DNA of 64,000 bases. It comes from Rhizobium sp. P40RR-XXII (lineage in GTDB: Bacteria; Pseudomonadota; Alphaproteobacteria; Rhizobiales; Rhizobiaceae). The stretch lies in contig NZ_JABAII010000022.1 in assembly GCF_012641405.1 (NCBI RefSeq), positions 1-64,000 on the forward strand, in the 5' to 3' direction. Both the position numbers and the translations under genes were made by a program. The notes beneath the pieces were generated by a model that saw only the letters and a program-made list of their open reading frames with translations, ran no database searches and had not been told where the DNA came from. Positions 8,267 through 17,970 of this stretch are shown here, piece by piece. Numbering within the stretch: the stretch's first letter is position 1; every line of letters starts with the position of its first letter.

Positions 8267-9130
8267 ATGAGGTTCAAGATTCTTGCCGCAAGCTTGCTGG
8301 CCGCATTCGTTGCGCTGCCGGCCATTGCGGAAGCAGCGGAAGGCTTTGCCACCGCAAACGTCAACATGCGGTCAGGTCCGAGCACCGCCTATCCGGCGGT
8401 GACGATGATCCCGGTCGGAGCGCCGCTGCAGATCAACGGCTGCCTCAACGAGACGCCCTGGTGCGATGTCTCGTTTTATGGCGGTCGCGGATGGGTCGCC
8501 GGCCGCTACATCCAGGCCACCTATCAATCACGCCGTATCTATGTCGGCCCGCAATATTATCGGCCGCTCGGCATTCCGACGGTGGTTTTCAACTTCGATG
8601 ACTACTGGGGTCGCTATTATCGCGGCCGTGACTTCTATCGTGAGCGCGACCGCTGGCGGCGTGGCCCTGGCTGGGTCGATCGCCGGCCCGACCGCGGCTG
8701 GGATCGCGGATCGGACTGGGATAACGGGCCGGACCGCAATTGGGATCGCCGCCCCGACCGCAATCGCGACTGGAATAACGACTCGGACGGCAATTGGGAC
8801 CGTCGCCCCGATCGCGACTGGGATCGGCAGCGCGATGACAATCGTAACTGGGGCCGGCAGCGGCCAGACAACAACCAGGACTGGGATAATCGGCCGGACC
8901 GGCAGCGCGACAACAACCGCCCGGACAACCGCCCTCGCCCGGAACCCCAACGGCAGCCGCCTCAGGCTCAGCCGCAGCCTCAACCTCAGCCGCAGCCGCA
9001 GCCGCAGCCGCAGCCGCAGAACAATCCACGACAGGAGACGCGTTCGCCCGGTCCCTATAGCCCGGATCATAAGGATTGCCCGGCCTCGGAACCGAATTGC
9101 CGCATGTCCGTAAGGGGTTCCAACCGCTAG
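8267..9130 (+). CDS. Secreted SH3-domain protein with Asp/Arg/Trp repeats and Pro-Gln tail
   Basis: A 287-residue exported protein. A signal peptide (about 1-22, cleavage near AIAEA) is followed by one bacterial SH3 domain (about 25-85, motif VNMRSGPSTAYPAV). Then comes a strongly repetitive region (about 135-235) built from units such as DRNWDRRPDR, and an alternating Pro-Gln tract (about 243-262). A pair of cysteines lies near the C terminus (DCPASEPNC). The start at ATG 8267 has a GGGAGAG ribosome binding site. The SH3 fold suggests peptidoglycan or cell-envelope binding; the charged repeats suggest an extended, disordered periplasmic segment. The stop codon lies at the edge of a mosaic repeat element. 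Confidence 0.8.
   Translation: MRFKILAASLLAAFVALPAIAEAAEGFATANVNMRSGPSTAYPAVTMIPVGAPLQINGCLNETPWCDVSFYGGRGWVAGRYIQATYQSRRIYVGPQYYRPLGIPTVVFNFDDYWGRYYRGRDFYRERDRWRRGPGWVDRRPDRGWDRGSDWDNGPDRNWDRRPDRNRDWNNDSDGNWDRRPDRDWDRQRDDNRNWGRQRPDNNQDWDNRPDRQRDNNRPDNRPRPEPQRQPPQAQPQPQPQPQPQPQPQPQNNPRQETRSPGPYSPDHKDCPASEPNCRMSVRGSNR
8674..8935 (+). repeat. Degenerate in-gene tandem repeats coding Asp-Arg-Asn-Trp units
   Basis: Within the SH3 protein gene, imperfect units around GACCGCAATTGGGATCGCC recur between about 8674 and 8935. They encode variations on W-D-R/N-R-P-D-R-N. The repeats keep the reading frame, so expansion or contraction would change protein length without breaking the gene. Confidence 0.6.
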
Positions 9131-9241
9131 AGCCAGATGATTTTAGGTCGAACCGACCTATAATCTGAATCCGCTCTAGAAACAAAGAAGCAGAGCGTGA
9201 TGTCGTCCGAAAACCGCCTACACTTTTCGGCATCACGCTCT
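9129..9241. repeat. RIME-like mosaic element, family A, copy 1 (two palindromes)
   Basis: Two palindromes lie side by side: 9129-9177 (AGAGC ends, core AGGTCGAACCGACCT) and 9192-9241 (AGAGCGTGATG with CATCACGCTCT, inner CCGAAAA). The same two modules occur in reverse order at 13135-13247, so the two copies are in opposite orientation. This two-palindrome layout of about 110 bases matches what is known of Rhizobium-specific intergenic mosaic elements. The stop codon of the SH3 gene overlaps the element edge. Confidence 0.75.
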
Positions 9242-9269
9242 AACGGCGCCCTGAGAATTCCGCAAAATT

Positions 9270-9303
9270 AAAGCCTGCGATCCTGGAGATCGCTGGCTTT
9301 TTT
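9270..9303 (+). terminator. Terminator-like hairpin downstream of the SH3 protein gene
   Basis: Arms 9270-9282 and 9288-9300 form a stem with one T:T mismatch, followed by a run of T. It probably ends the SH3 gene transcript after reading through the mosaic element. Confidence 0.65.
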
Positions 9304-9472
9304 GATGCGCTGTCCGTCGAAGAGCGGCAATTACCGACGCAACGACCCGCATCCGAACGGATGCTCGGACAAACGGCATTCAAACGGAAATATCTTGAAC
9401 GGAATCTTTTGGCGCGCCTCTATCGGCTCGCAGGGCTCGAATGAGCAAATGGCTTGAAAATGCCGACCGGTT

Positions 9473-9715
9473 TCAGTGCATCTTCAGGTGCGCTTCACGC
9501 GTCGCCGAGATGAACATTTCCCGCGCCTCTTCGGCAGACTTGCGACCGTCGATGGCTGCCCGGCAAAGGCTTCTTGCTGCAACATACAAGGGACCGCGCC
9601 GATCGGGCCACAGGTTGGCCATGCAATTCAATGCATCGGAAGGACCGGTCACTACCTGGAAACTATCGTGAGCAAAACCGACTTCGATGGGATCGCTCCA
9701 TTTGACGTGCCGCAT
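9473..9715 (-). CDS. DUF982 family small protein (80 aa)
   Basis: An 80-residue protein with the DUF982 pattern: a start-proximal hydrophobic/aromatic stretch (FQVVTGPSDALNCMANLWP), the motif RRGPLYVAARSLCRAAIDG in the middle and a C-terminal helix (AEEAREMFISATREAHL). DUF982 proteins are short, multi-copy and typical of Rhizobiales; their function is unknown. A very strong ribosome binding site (GAGGAGG) lies just upstream of the ATG. The neighbouring genes are also very small and on the same strand. Confidence 0.8.
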   Translation of the reverse strand: MRHVKWSDPIEVGFAHDSFQVVTGPSDALNCMANLWPDRRGPLYVAARSLCRAAIDGRKSAEEAREMFISATREAHLKMH

Positions 9716-9950
9716 GAATACTCCTCCTCACGCGCTACCAATTGCTTGGAACCGTCTTCCACGACGGCCACATGACAGTACTATAACCCCGATCAGAACT
9801 TTCGAAAATATGAAAGATTTCGCGCTTTCCGCGACATATCGGGCTAATCTGATCGGGAAAATATGGCTCCGATGACATGCCTGGACGACCTGAATGTGAT
9901 GAATTTCCTCTCAAGCCTTCCCGGGTAGTCATAGATGCATCGCATACGAT

Positions 9951-10073
9951 TTACTTCTCACGGGCGATGCGTCTTGCCTCGTCCGGGGAAAATCCCGCCC
10001 GGCGGGCAAGCCGTTCCAAGCCGAATATCCGGTCGATCTGATCGACCAGCCATAGTTCGAAATGTTTCCACAT
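9951..10073 (-). CDS. Very small protein (40 aa) with strong ribosome binding site
   Basis: A 40-residue frame beginning MWKHFELWLVDQIDR and ending ARRIAREK. A GGAGG sequence sits about nine bases before the ATG. The composition is helical and amphipathic (alternating Leu/Ile/Trp with Arg/Asp), compatible with a small membrane-surface or protein-binding peptide. It lies between two other small minus-strand genes. I do not recognise the family. The evidence is the ribosome binding site, the clean start and stop, and the coding-like composition. Confidence 0.5.
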   Translation of the reverse strand: MWKHFELWLVDQIDRIFGLERLARRAGFSPDEARRIAREK

Positions 10074-10164
10074 TGACGCAGCCTCCTCCACTGCCGACCT
10101 GCGGTCGTAGCGGCCCACGATGTCTATCGCGCCATTTCCATCGCGCCTGGCCTACCAATTCCTT

Positions 10165-10353
10165 TCAGCGAAATTGCGGCGGCCTCTGCGCGTTGGAGAG
10201 CAGCTCCTGCTTTGTCGCAAAGTCACCAAACAGCTTCTTCAGCCGGGCTTCCTCCTCCTGGCAAAGCCGGTGGCGGCGGGCGAAATCCTGGACACTCCAG
10301 ACTTCCCGTAATCTGCTCCTGTCGACTTCCTCTATCTTGATCACTGAACTCAT
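10165..10353 (-). CDS. Small hypothetical protein (62 aa)
   Basis: A 62-residue protein beginning MSSVIKIEEVDRSRLREV with a central RHRLCQEEEARLKKLFGDFATKQELL segment. It is highly charged and predicted helical, with no membrane segment. A GAGGG ribosome binding site precedes the ATG. The style (short, helical, solitary) matches conserved rhizobial hypothetical proteins. It is the furthest upstream of three tiny minus-strand genes (10353 to 9473), but the spacings of about 90 and 235 bases do not prove a single operon. Confidence 0.55.
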   Translation of the reverse strand: MSSVIKIEEVDRSRLREVWSVQDFARRHRLCQEEEARLKKLFGDFATKQELLSNAQRPPQFR

Positions 10354-10705
10354 GTGCTCGCCCTCTTTGGTTCTTGTTGTTCGTTAATGTCCGAAGGGAC
10401 GAAAAGTTCCCTCTTCGGGCCGCCGGCGTGCGGCGGAGCGCGCCCCGTGGCCTGGGCCGGAATTGTTCTTAATCCCTCCTTAAATCGCCGCATTTACAGT
10501 TCAGGCGGGATTTGATGTCTTCACGAGGGTTCGTGAACAAATGGCGGTGGCCACCTCGACAGCCGATATCGGCTCTCAGGGTGATGCGCCGGCTTAAGGG
10601 CTCGGCCGAACGGGCGCGAAGATTTCTACCGCCGCTGCGATCAGCCTGATAGAAGACACCTGAAAGAAGACATGGGAATAGGCACCGAGGTACGACCGGC
10701 CGGCA
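10354..10705. other. Intergenic region upstream of the penicillin-binding protein
   Basis: The divergent gap between the small minus-strand gene and the penicillin-binding protein. It is GC-rich with an A/T-richer window at 10468-10500, where a promoter could sit. I see no clear -35/-10 pair, hairpin or coding frame. Confidence 0.3.
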
Positions 10706-13087
10706 ATGGCAGATAAGAAGAAATCACGCCAGAGGATAGAACCATCCTTTTCTAGCGGCCGGGAACGCATCGATGACGGATTCAATGCCGGTGACCGTAT
10801 CGTCGGCAACAGGCACTCAGCCAAGAAATATTACCAGGAACGGGAACCCGACGAGGAAGAAGACGAGGACGACGAGGAAGAACCCGTGGTTCAAAGTCCT
10901 CGCCGCGCACGCAGCCGCCGCAAACCGGCGCGGCGCGCCCGTCCGCAACGCGGCTTTTTCGGCTTCATCCGCACGACGATCTATTGGGGCCTGGTGCTCT
11001 GCCTCTGGGCCGGCATCGGCCTTGCGGGCCTTGTCGCCTATTACGGCTCGCGCATGCCGAGCGCCAGCACCTGGTCGATCCCCGAGCGGCCGCCGAACGT
11101 AAAGATCAACGATCTCGACGGAACCCTGCTCGCCAATCGCGGCACGACCGGCGGCGAAGCCGTGGCGCTCAGCGATATGTCGCCCTACATACCGGAGGCG
11201 ATCGTCGCCATCGAGGACCGCCGCTTCTATTCCCACTTCGGCTTCGACCCGATCGGCCTTGGCCGCGCGGTCGTGACGAACGTGCTCACGGGACACGCCG
11301 TCCAGGGCGGCTCGACGCTGACGCAGCAGCTCGCCAAGAACCTGTTCCTGTCGCCGGACCGCACGCTGGAGCGCAAGGTGCAGGAAGTGCTGCTGGCGCT
11401 GTGGCTGGAGCACAAGTACACCAAGGACCAGATCTTGACGATGTACCTGAACCGCGTCTATTTCGGCTCCAACGCCTATGGTGTCGAAGCGGCCTCGCGG
11501 CGCTACTTCAACAAGTCGGCCAAGGACGTGAACCTCGGCGAGGCGGCGATGCTCGCCGGCCTGGTCAAGGCACCCTCGCGGCTGTCGCCCGCCCGCGATC
11601 CCGCCGCCGCCGAGGCCCGCGCGCAGCTGGTGCTGCAGGCCATGCACGATCAGGGCTTCATCTCCGAGGCCGACATCAAGACGGCGATGTCGCAGCCGCC
11701 GACTCGATCCAAGAGCTACTGGACGGGTGCCGAGAACTATGTCGCCGACATGGTCATGGACCAGCTGCCGAAGCTGATCGGCGGCGACATCAAGGAAGAC
11801 CTGATAGTCGACACCACTCTCGACATGTCGCTCGAGGAGAAGGCCGAGAAGGCGCTGGAAGACGTGCTTGCAAAGGACGGCAAGAAACTGAGCGCATCGC
11901 AGGCCTCGCTCGTCTCCGTCGACGCGACGGGCGCCATCCGTGCCCTGGTCGGCGGCCGCGACTATGCGCAGAGCCAGTTCAACCGCGCCGTCACGGCCAA
12001 GCGCCAGCCGGGTTCGGCCTTCAAGCCATTCGTCTATACCGCTGCGCTGGAAGCGGGGCTGACGCCCAATTCGATCCGCAACGATATGCCTGTCAAGATC
12101 GGCAATTGGGCGCCCGAGAACTACGAACAACGCTATAGCGGCCCTGTAACGCTTGCCACCGCGGTGGCCCAATCGCTGAATACGGTTGCAGCCCAACTCG
12201 TCGCCGAGGTCGGGCCGGATCAGGTCATCAAGGTCGCCCGCAGGCTCGGCATCGAATCAGACCTGCAGGCCAATGCCTCGATCGCGCTCGGCACCTCCGA
12301 AGTGTCGTTGCTGGAACTGACTTCCGCCTATGCCACCTTCATGAACGGCGGCTTCAAGGTAGCGCCGCATGTCATCACCAAGGTGACGACCGCTTCCGGC
12401 AAGGTGCTCTACCAGGCCAATACCGATAATCCGCAGCGGGTGCTGAACCCGGATATCGTTGCCAATATGAACGCCATGATGGCCGGCGTCGTCGCCTACG
12501 GTACCGGCAAGGCGGCCCGCCTTCCCGGCTGGCAGGCGGCCGGAAAGTCAGGAACGACACAATCCTTCCGCGACGCGCTGTTTGTCGGCTTCACCAGCCA
12601 TCTGACCACCGGCGTTTGGTTCGGCAATGATGACGGCAAGTCGATGCGCAGAGTCACCGGCGGCGGGCTGCCGGCCAAGGCATGGAAGGAATTCATGGTC
12701 GCTGCCCACAAAGGCATCACGCCGACGCCGATCTTCGGCGGCGGTCAGATCATCGACAACGGCCCGCCGATGGCGCAGGCGCCGAATGGCGACCAGCCGA
12801 CGACGATCGGCAATATCATCTCGGGCGTCACCGACGGCGAACAGATCGTGCAGCAACCGACACTGCAGCATAGGCCGATCCAGCCGCAGATCGTCAACCA
12901 GACTGCGGTCAATGGGGACCCGCAGGACCTGCCGCCGGCGAACCTCGCCGATGACACCAATCCCTACAGTTCCTACCCTTATGACAGCGGCGATATCCCG
13001 CCGGCGGATATCGGCGACAGCGGTGCTCCGGTCGCAACGACGCGGCCGCATCGCTCCTCGCTGCTCGACGTGATCCTCGGCCGATAA
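10706..13087 (+). CDS. Bifunctional class A penicillin-binding protein (PBP1A family)
   Basis: A 793-residue peptidoglycan synthase. A charged cytoplasmic tail with an acidic run (about 46-60) and an Arg-rich run (about 66-82) precedes one membrane segment (about 90-114). The GT51 glycosyltransferase domain carries EDRRFYSHFGFD (170-181, catalytic Glu) and GGSTLTQQLAKNL (about 201-213). The transpeptidase domain shows all three motifs: S437-x-x-K440, S490-L-N492 and K614-S-G-T617. The C-terminal 110 residues are low-complexity, rich in Pro, Gln and Asn. It polymerises and cross-links murein on the periplasmic side. It stands as a single gene between two intergenic regions, with a mosaic repeat downstream. 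The family is certain; the paralogue (1A versus other class A) is inferred. Confidence 0.95.
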   Translation: MADKKKSRQRIEPSFSSGRERIDDGFNAGDRIVGNRHSAKKYYQEREPDEEEDEDDEEEPVVQSPRRARSRRKPARRARPQRGFFGFIRTTIYWGLVLCLWAGIGLAGLVAYYGSRMPSASTWSIPERPPNVKINDLDGTLLANRGTTGGEAVALSDMSPYIPEAIVAIEDRRFYSHFGFDPIGLGRAVVTNVLTGHAVQGGSTLTQQLAKNLFLSPDRTLERKVQEVLLALWLEHKYTKDQILTMYLNRVYFGSNAYGVEAASRRYFNKSAKDVNLGEAAMLAGLVKAPSRLSPARDPAAAEARAQLVLQAMHDQGFISEADIKTAMSQPPTRSKSYWTGAENYVADMVMDQLPKLIGGDIKEDLIVDTTLDMSLEEKAEKALEDVLAKDGKKLSASQASLVSVDATGAIRALVGGRDYAQSQFNRAVTAKRQPGSAFKPFVYTAALEAGLTPNSIRNDMPVKIGNWAPENYEQRYSGPVTLATAVAQSLNTVAAQLVAEVGPDQVIKVARRLGIESDLQANASIALGTSEVSLLELTSAYATFMNGGFKVAPHVITKVTTASGKVLYQANTDNPQRVLNPDIVANMNAMMAGVVAYGTGKAARLPGWQAAGKSGTTQSFRDALFVGFTSHLTTGVWFGNDDGKSMRRVTGGGLPAKAWKEFMVAAHKGITPTPIFGGGQIIDNGPPMAQAPNGDQPTTIGNIISGVTDGEQIVQQPTLQHRPIQPQIVNQTAVNGDPQDLPPANLADDTNPYSSYPYDSGDIPPADIGDSGAPVATTRPHRSSLLDVILGR

Positions 13088-13134
13088 AATTGCAATTTTG
13101 CACCGACAGCGCCGCGCGTCATATATGGTGTGCT

Positions 13135-13247
13135 AGAGCGGGATGCCGAAAAGTTTGAGCGGTTTTCGGACGACATTCCGCTCTAACCTTTTGATTCAGA
13201 AACGGATTCGGATTTCAGGTCGATTCGACCTGAAATCATCCGGCTCT
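13135..13247. repeat. RIME-like mosaic element, family A, copy 2 (inverted relative to copy 1)
   Basis: Palindrome one (13135-13184) has AGAGCGG ends and inner CCGAAAAG/GTTTTCGG; palindrome two (13204-13247) has core CAGGTCGATTCGACCTG. The modules match those at 9129-9241 in opposite order. It sits between the penicillin-binding protein gene and the dnaK promoter. Confidence 0.75.
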
Positions 13248-13456
13248 AAGTCGCTTTAGCACTTTAGATCTGCTTCTTAATTTTATGCTTAAATCGATCC
13301 CGATTTAAGGAATTATGCAGTAGACGCTTGCATGGCCGCGGCAAGGCTGCTCTGATACGCGGTCGCGTCAAATCCACGTGTCCTCGGCGCACATGGGGCT
13401 AGGTGGAATTTACGCGACAAACCATTTGTTTTGCTGGATTTCGGGCCATTTCCTGC

Positions 13457-13488
13457 CTTGCAGTCAGTAAAACCGCTACTTATATACG
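13457..13488 (+). promoter_or_regulatory. RpoH (sigma-32) heat-shock promoter of dnaK
   Basis: A CTTG -35 element (13457-13460), an 18-base spacer and CTTATATACG (13479-13488) fit the alphaproteobacterial heat-shock consensus CTTG-N17/18-CYTATNTNNG. The distance to the dnaK start is 108 bases. The consensus is established knowledge; use of this site is inferred. Confidence 0.8.
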
Positions 13489-13596
13489 CGGCATCACCGC
13501 AGTCATGGCTGCGCAATCCTCAAGACCATCCCGTAAGGGGCTGTCAATGGAATGCCTGGCAGGGGTTCCGACAGCTTGCTTCAAGGAGAGAATGAT

Positions 13597-15516
<1,920 letters not shown>

Positions 15517-15547
15517 GCGCGAACCGAAAGGTTCAGGAAACTTTGAT

Positions 15548-15569
15548 CCGGCTGCCTCTTGGCAGCCGG
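15548..15569. other. Perfect hairpin between dnaK and dnaJ
   Basis: Nine-base arms (15548-15556 and 15561-15569) with a four-base loop lie in the 80-base dnaK-dnaJ gap. There is no T tract, so it is not a classical terminator. It may be an RNA processing or stability element that lets dnaK be expressed more strongly than dnaJ. Confidence 0.5.
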
Positions 15570-15596
15570 AAATCCATTTCCGGGGTCTAATGCTGA

Positions 15597-16742
15597 ATGG
15601 CAAAAGCGGATTTTTACGAGACGTTGGGCGTCTCCAAGACGGCGGACGAGAAAGAGCTGAAGAGCGCCTTTCGCAAGCTGGCAATGCAATATCATCCGGA
15701 CAAAAATCCGGACGACAGCAACGCCGAGAGGAAGTTCAAGGAAATCAACGAAGCCTACGAAACGCTCAAGGATCCGCAGAAACGCGCGGCCTATGACCGC
15801 TATGGCCATGCGGCTTTCGAGCATGGCGGCATGGGCGGAGGCGGCGGTTTTGGTGGCGGCTTCGGCGGTGGCGGCTTCTCCGATATTTTCGAGGATATTT
15901 TTGGCGAGATGATGGGTGGCGGACGCGCGCGCTCACGCTCTTCCGGCGGACGCGAGCGCGGCGCCGATCTCCGCTACAATATGGAAATCTCGCTCGAGGA
16001 AGCTTTCAGCGGCAAGACGGCGCAGATCCGGGTACCCACTTCGATCACTTGCGACGTCTGTTCCGGCTCGGGCGCCAAGCCCGGCACACAGCCGAAGACC
16101 TGCGGCACCTGCCAGGGTTCCGGCCGCGTCCGTGCTGCCCAGGGCTTCTTCTCGGTCGAGCGCACCTGTCCAACCTGCCATGGCCGCGGCCAGATCATTC
16201 CCGATCCCTGCACTAAGTGTCATGGGCAAGGCCGCGTGACCGAGGAGCGTTCGCTCTCCGTCAATATTCCCTCCGGAATCGAAGATGGCACGCGCATTCG
16301 CCTGCAGGGCGAAGGCGAAGCCGGTACACGTGGCGGGCCTGCGGGCGATCTCTATATCTTCCTCTCCGTCAAGCCGCATGAATTCTTCCAGCGGGATGGC
16401 GCCGATCTCTATTGTGCGGTGCCGATCTCGATGACGACGGCGGCGCTCGGCGGTACCTTCGATGTCGCGACGCTCGACGGCACCAAGTCGCGTGTCACCG
16501 TTCCCGAGGGAACGCAGGTCGGCAAGCAGTTTCGCTTGAAGGCCAAGGGCATGCCGGTGCTGCGCTCCAGCCAAATCGGTGATCTCTATATCCAGATCCA
16601 AATCGAGACACCGCAGAAGCTGACCAAGCGCCAGCGCGAACTGCTGCAGGAATTCGAGCAGATCTCTTCGAAGGACAATAATCCCGAATCAACAGGCTTC
16701 TTCGCCCGGATGAAAGATTTCTTCGATACGTTCAGCGACTGA
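15597..16742 (+). CDS. dnaJ: Co-chaperone DnaJ (Hsp40)
   Basis: A 381-residue type I Hsp40 that delivers substrates to DnaK and stimulates its ATPase. The J domain (about 1-70) contains the HPD tripeptide (YHPDKNPD, about 32-39). A Gly/Phe-rich region (about 75-105) follows, then the zinc-binding domain with four repeats: CDVCSGSG, CGTCQGSG, CPTCHGRG and CTKCHGQG (about 150-215). The C-terminal substrate-binding domains follow. It lies 80 bases downstream of dnaK in the usual order and ends at a strong terminator. Confidence 0.98.
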   Translation: MAKADFYETLGVSKTADEKELKSAFRKLAMQYHPDKNPDDSNAERKFKEINEAYETLKDPQKRAAYDRYGHAAFEHGGMGGGGGFGGGFGGGGFSDIFEDIFGEMMGGGRARSRSSGGRERGADLRYNMEISLEEAFSGKTAQIRVPTSITCDVCSGSGAKPGTQPKTCGTCQGSGRVRAAQGFFSVERTCPTCHGRGQIIPDPCTKCHGQGRVTEERSLSVNIPSGIEDGTRIRLQGEGEAGTRGGPAGDLYIFLSVKPHEFFQRDGADLYCAVPISMTTAALGGTFDVATLDGTKSRVTVPEGTQVGKQFRLKAKGMPVLRSSQIGDLYIQIQIETPQKLTKRQRELLQEFEQISSKDNNPESTGFFARMKDFFDTFSD

Positions 16743-16767
16743 GCGGCGAATCAAAGTGTTTCACATG

Positions 16768-16799
16768 AATCCGGCCGACGATTCGGCCGGATTTTTTTG
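16768..16799 (+). terminator. Rho-independent terminator of dnaKJ
   Basis: An 11-base-pair stem (16768-16778 with 16783-16793) with a four-base loop is followed by a run of seven T. Confidence 0.9.
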
Positions 16800-16813
16800 T
16801 TTCGGGGGACGAA

Positions 16814-17773
16814 TCACTCACCCCCGCGCGAATCAGCCCAGGTGAGCGGATCGAGCCGGAGATAGAAGGCGAGACGCTCGCGATCCGGTTTGGCGATCTC
16901 CAGGGTTTCAAACAGGATCGACAGGGCCTTTTGCCCCTGTTCGGGCTTCGCCCAGCTTTCCTCGGCATTGGCAATCATCAGCGCAAGATCGACACAGCGA
17001 TCCGCCTTCCCAGCCCGGCCGAGATCAATCAAGCCGATGCATTGCAGGCTATGCGGATCGACCATGAAGTTGGGCATGCAGGCGTCACCATGGCAGAGGA
17101 CTTTGTCGGCAGTCTCCTGCGCAATCCGCACGGGCAGATCGCGCTCGACGCGATCAAGCAGTTCACCAGCCGGCTTGCCCCAATCCTCCGGCCGCAGAAA
17201 ATCCCGGTTCACGGCATGGCGTGAGACCACATCCGCCGCCTTTGCGAACATCAGAGACAGGCTGCGATCAAAGGTGCATTGATCCGTGGGCAGTTCATGA
17301 AGAGATTTCAGTTGCCGCGCCATCGAGGGCCAGGCTTTCAGCAGCGTATCTCCGTCCAGATCGACTGCGGGCACGCCAGGAATTGCTGATATGACCAGGC
17401 ACGCGCCTTCCTCAACCTCGCGCCAGTCAATCACTTCAGGCACGGCAATACCTTTGCCCTGCAGCCAAAGCAGCCGGTCGCGCTCGCCGGCAAGATCCGC
17501 CGATCGGGCTGGGGCTGCCATTTTCGCATAGGCACGGCCGTCTTCGCGCCGATAGACGAGATCTCCCGATTCGCCTGTCTTCACTTGCGTCCAGTCGCGG
17601 CTCGCTTTGGCAAGCAGTGCTTCTACAATTCCAATTGATGCCCTTCGCCCAAAAGTCTCCGAAGCATAGCGATATAGGTAGCGCCATGCTCCAGCGCGAA
17701 CTTCCTCGGCATTTTTTGCGAACGAATCATCCGCCCTCGTGGTTCGAGACGGCGCTTTGGGCCTCCTCACCAT
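16814..17773 (-). CDS. Aminoglycoside phosphotransferase, APH(3'')-like
   Basis: A 319-residue kinase of the aminoglycoside phosphotransferase family. From about residue 65 to the end it follows the known APH(3'')-I (StrA) streptomycin enzymes closely: shared stretches include GESGD, AGERDRL, EEGACLVI, AIPGVPA, LLKAWPS, GLIDLGR and RERLAFYLRLDPLTW. Catalytic and metal-binding positions are present: H228-G-D230, N235 and D250 in LIDLGR. About 45 extra residues at the N terminus, compared with StrA, suggest the true start may lie further in, but no good internal start is obvious. The gene is divergent from recF. The sequence shows family membership; activity on streptomycin is inferred. Confidence 0.85.
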   Translation of the reverse strand: MVRRPKAPSRTTRADDSFAKNAEEVRAGAWRYLYRYASETFGRRASIGIVEALLAKASRDWTQVKTGESGDLVYRREDGRAYAKMAAPARSADLAGERDRLLWLQGKGIAVPEVIDWREVEEGACLVISAIPGVPAVDLDGDTLLKAWPSMARQLKSLHELPTDQCTFDRSLSLMFAKAADVVSRHAVNRDFLRPEDWGKPAGELLDRVERDLPVRIAQETADKVLCHGDACMPNFMVDPHSLQCIGLIDLGRAGKADRCVDLALMIANAEESWAKPEQGQKALSILFETLEIAKPDRERLAFYLRLDPLTWADSRGGE

Positions 17774-17829
17774 GAGAGCCTACCTCCAGCAGCTCAATTC
17801 CTTGGGTTCGGCGCAAGATTCACTCCATA

Positions 17830-17857
17830 CTCATCCTGAGCCCGTCGAAGGACGAGG
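17830..17857. repeat. Dispersed short inverted repeat (CTCATCCTGAG...GGACGAG type)
   Basis: The short palindrome (CTCATCCT with AGGACGAG) is of a type scattered through many alphaproteobacterial chromosomes. It lies between the phosphotransferase gene and recF. Confidence 0.5.
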
Positions 17858-17970
17858 GTGGCCCTTGACGGCGCTTCATTCGATCGACCTCGCGAACAAC
17901 CGGCAAAAACCTTGCACTTGAGCGGGGTTCGGCATACGCCTCGCCCATCGACCAAGAATCCGAAAGACCG

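Larger units (their letters stand above)
13088..13596. other. Intergenic region upstream of dnaK
   Basis: These 509 bases contain a two-palindrome mosaic element (13135-13247), an A/T-rich stretch (13255-13320) and the heat-shock promoter (13457-13488). I found no CIRCE inverted repeat. The dnaK ribosome binding site (AAGGAGAG) is at 13583-13590. Confidence 0.5.

Noticed and set aside
13088..13596. CIRCE (HrcA) operator upstream of dnaK
   Set aside because: I found no TTAGCACTC-N9-GAGTGCTAA-like repeat. The RpoH promoter explains regulation.
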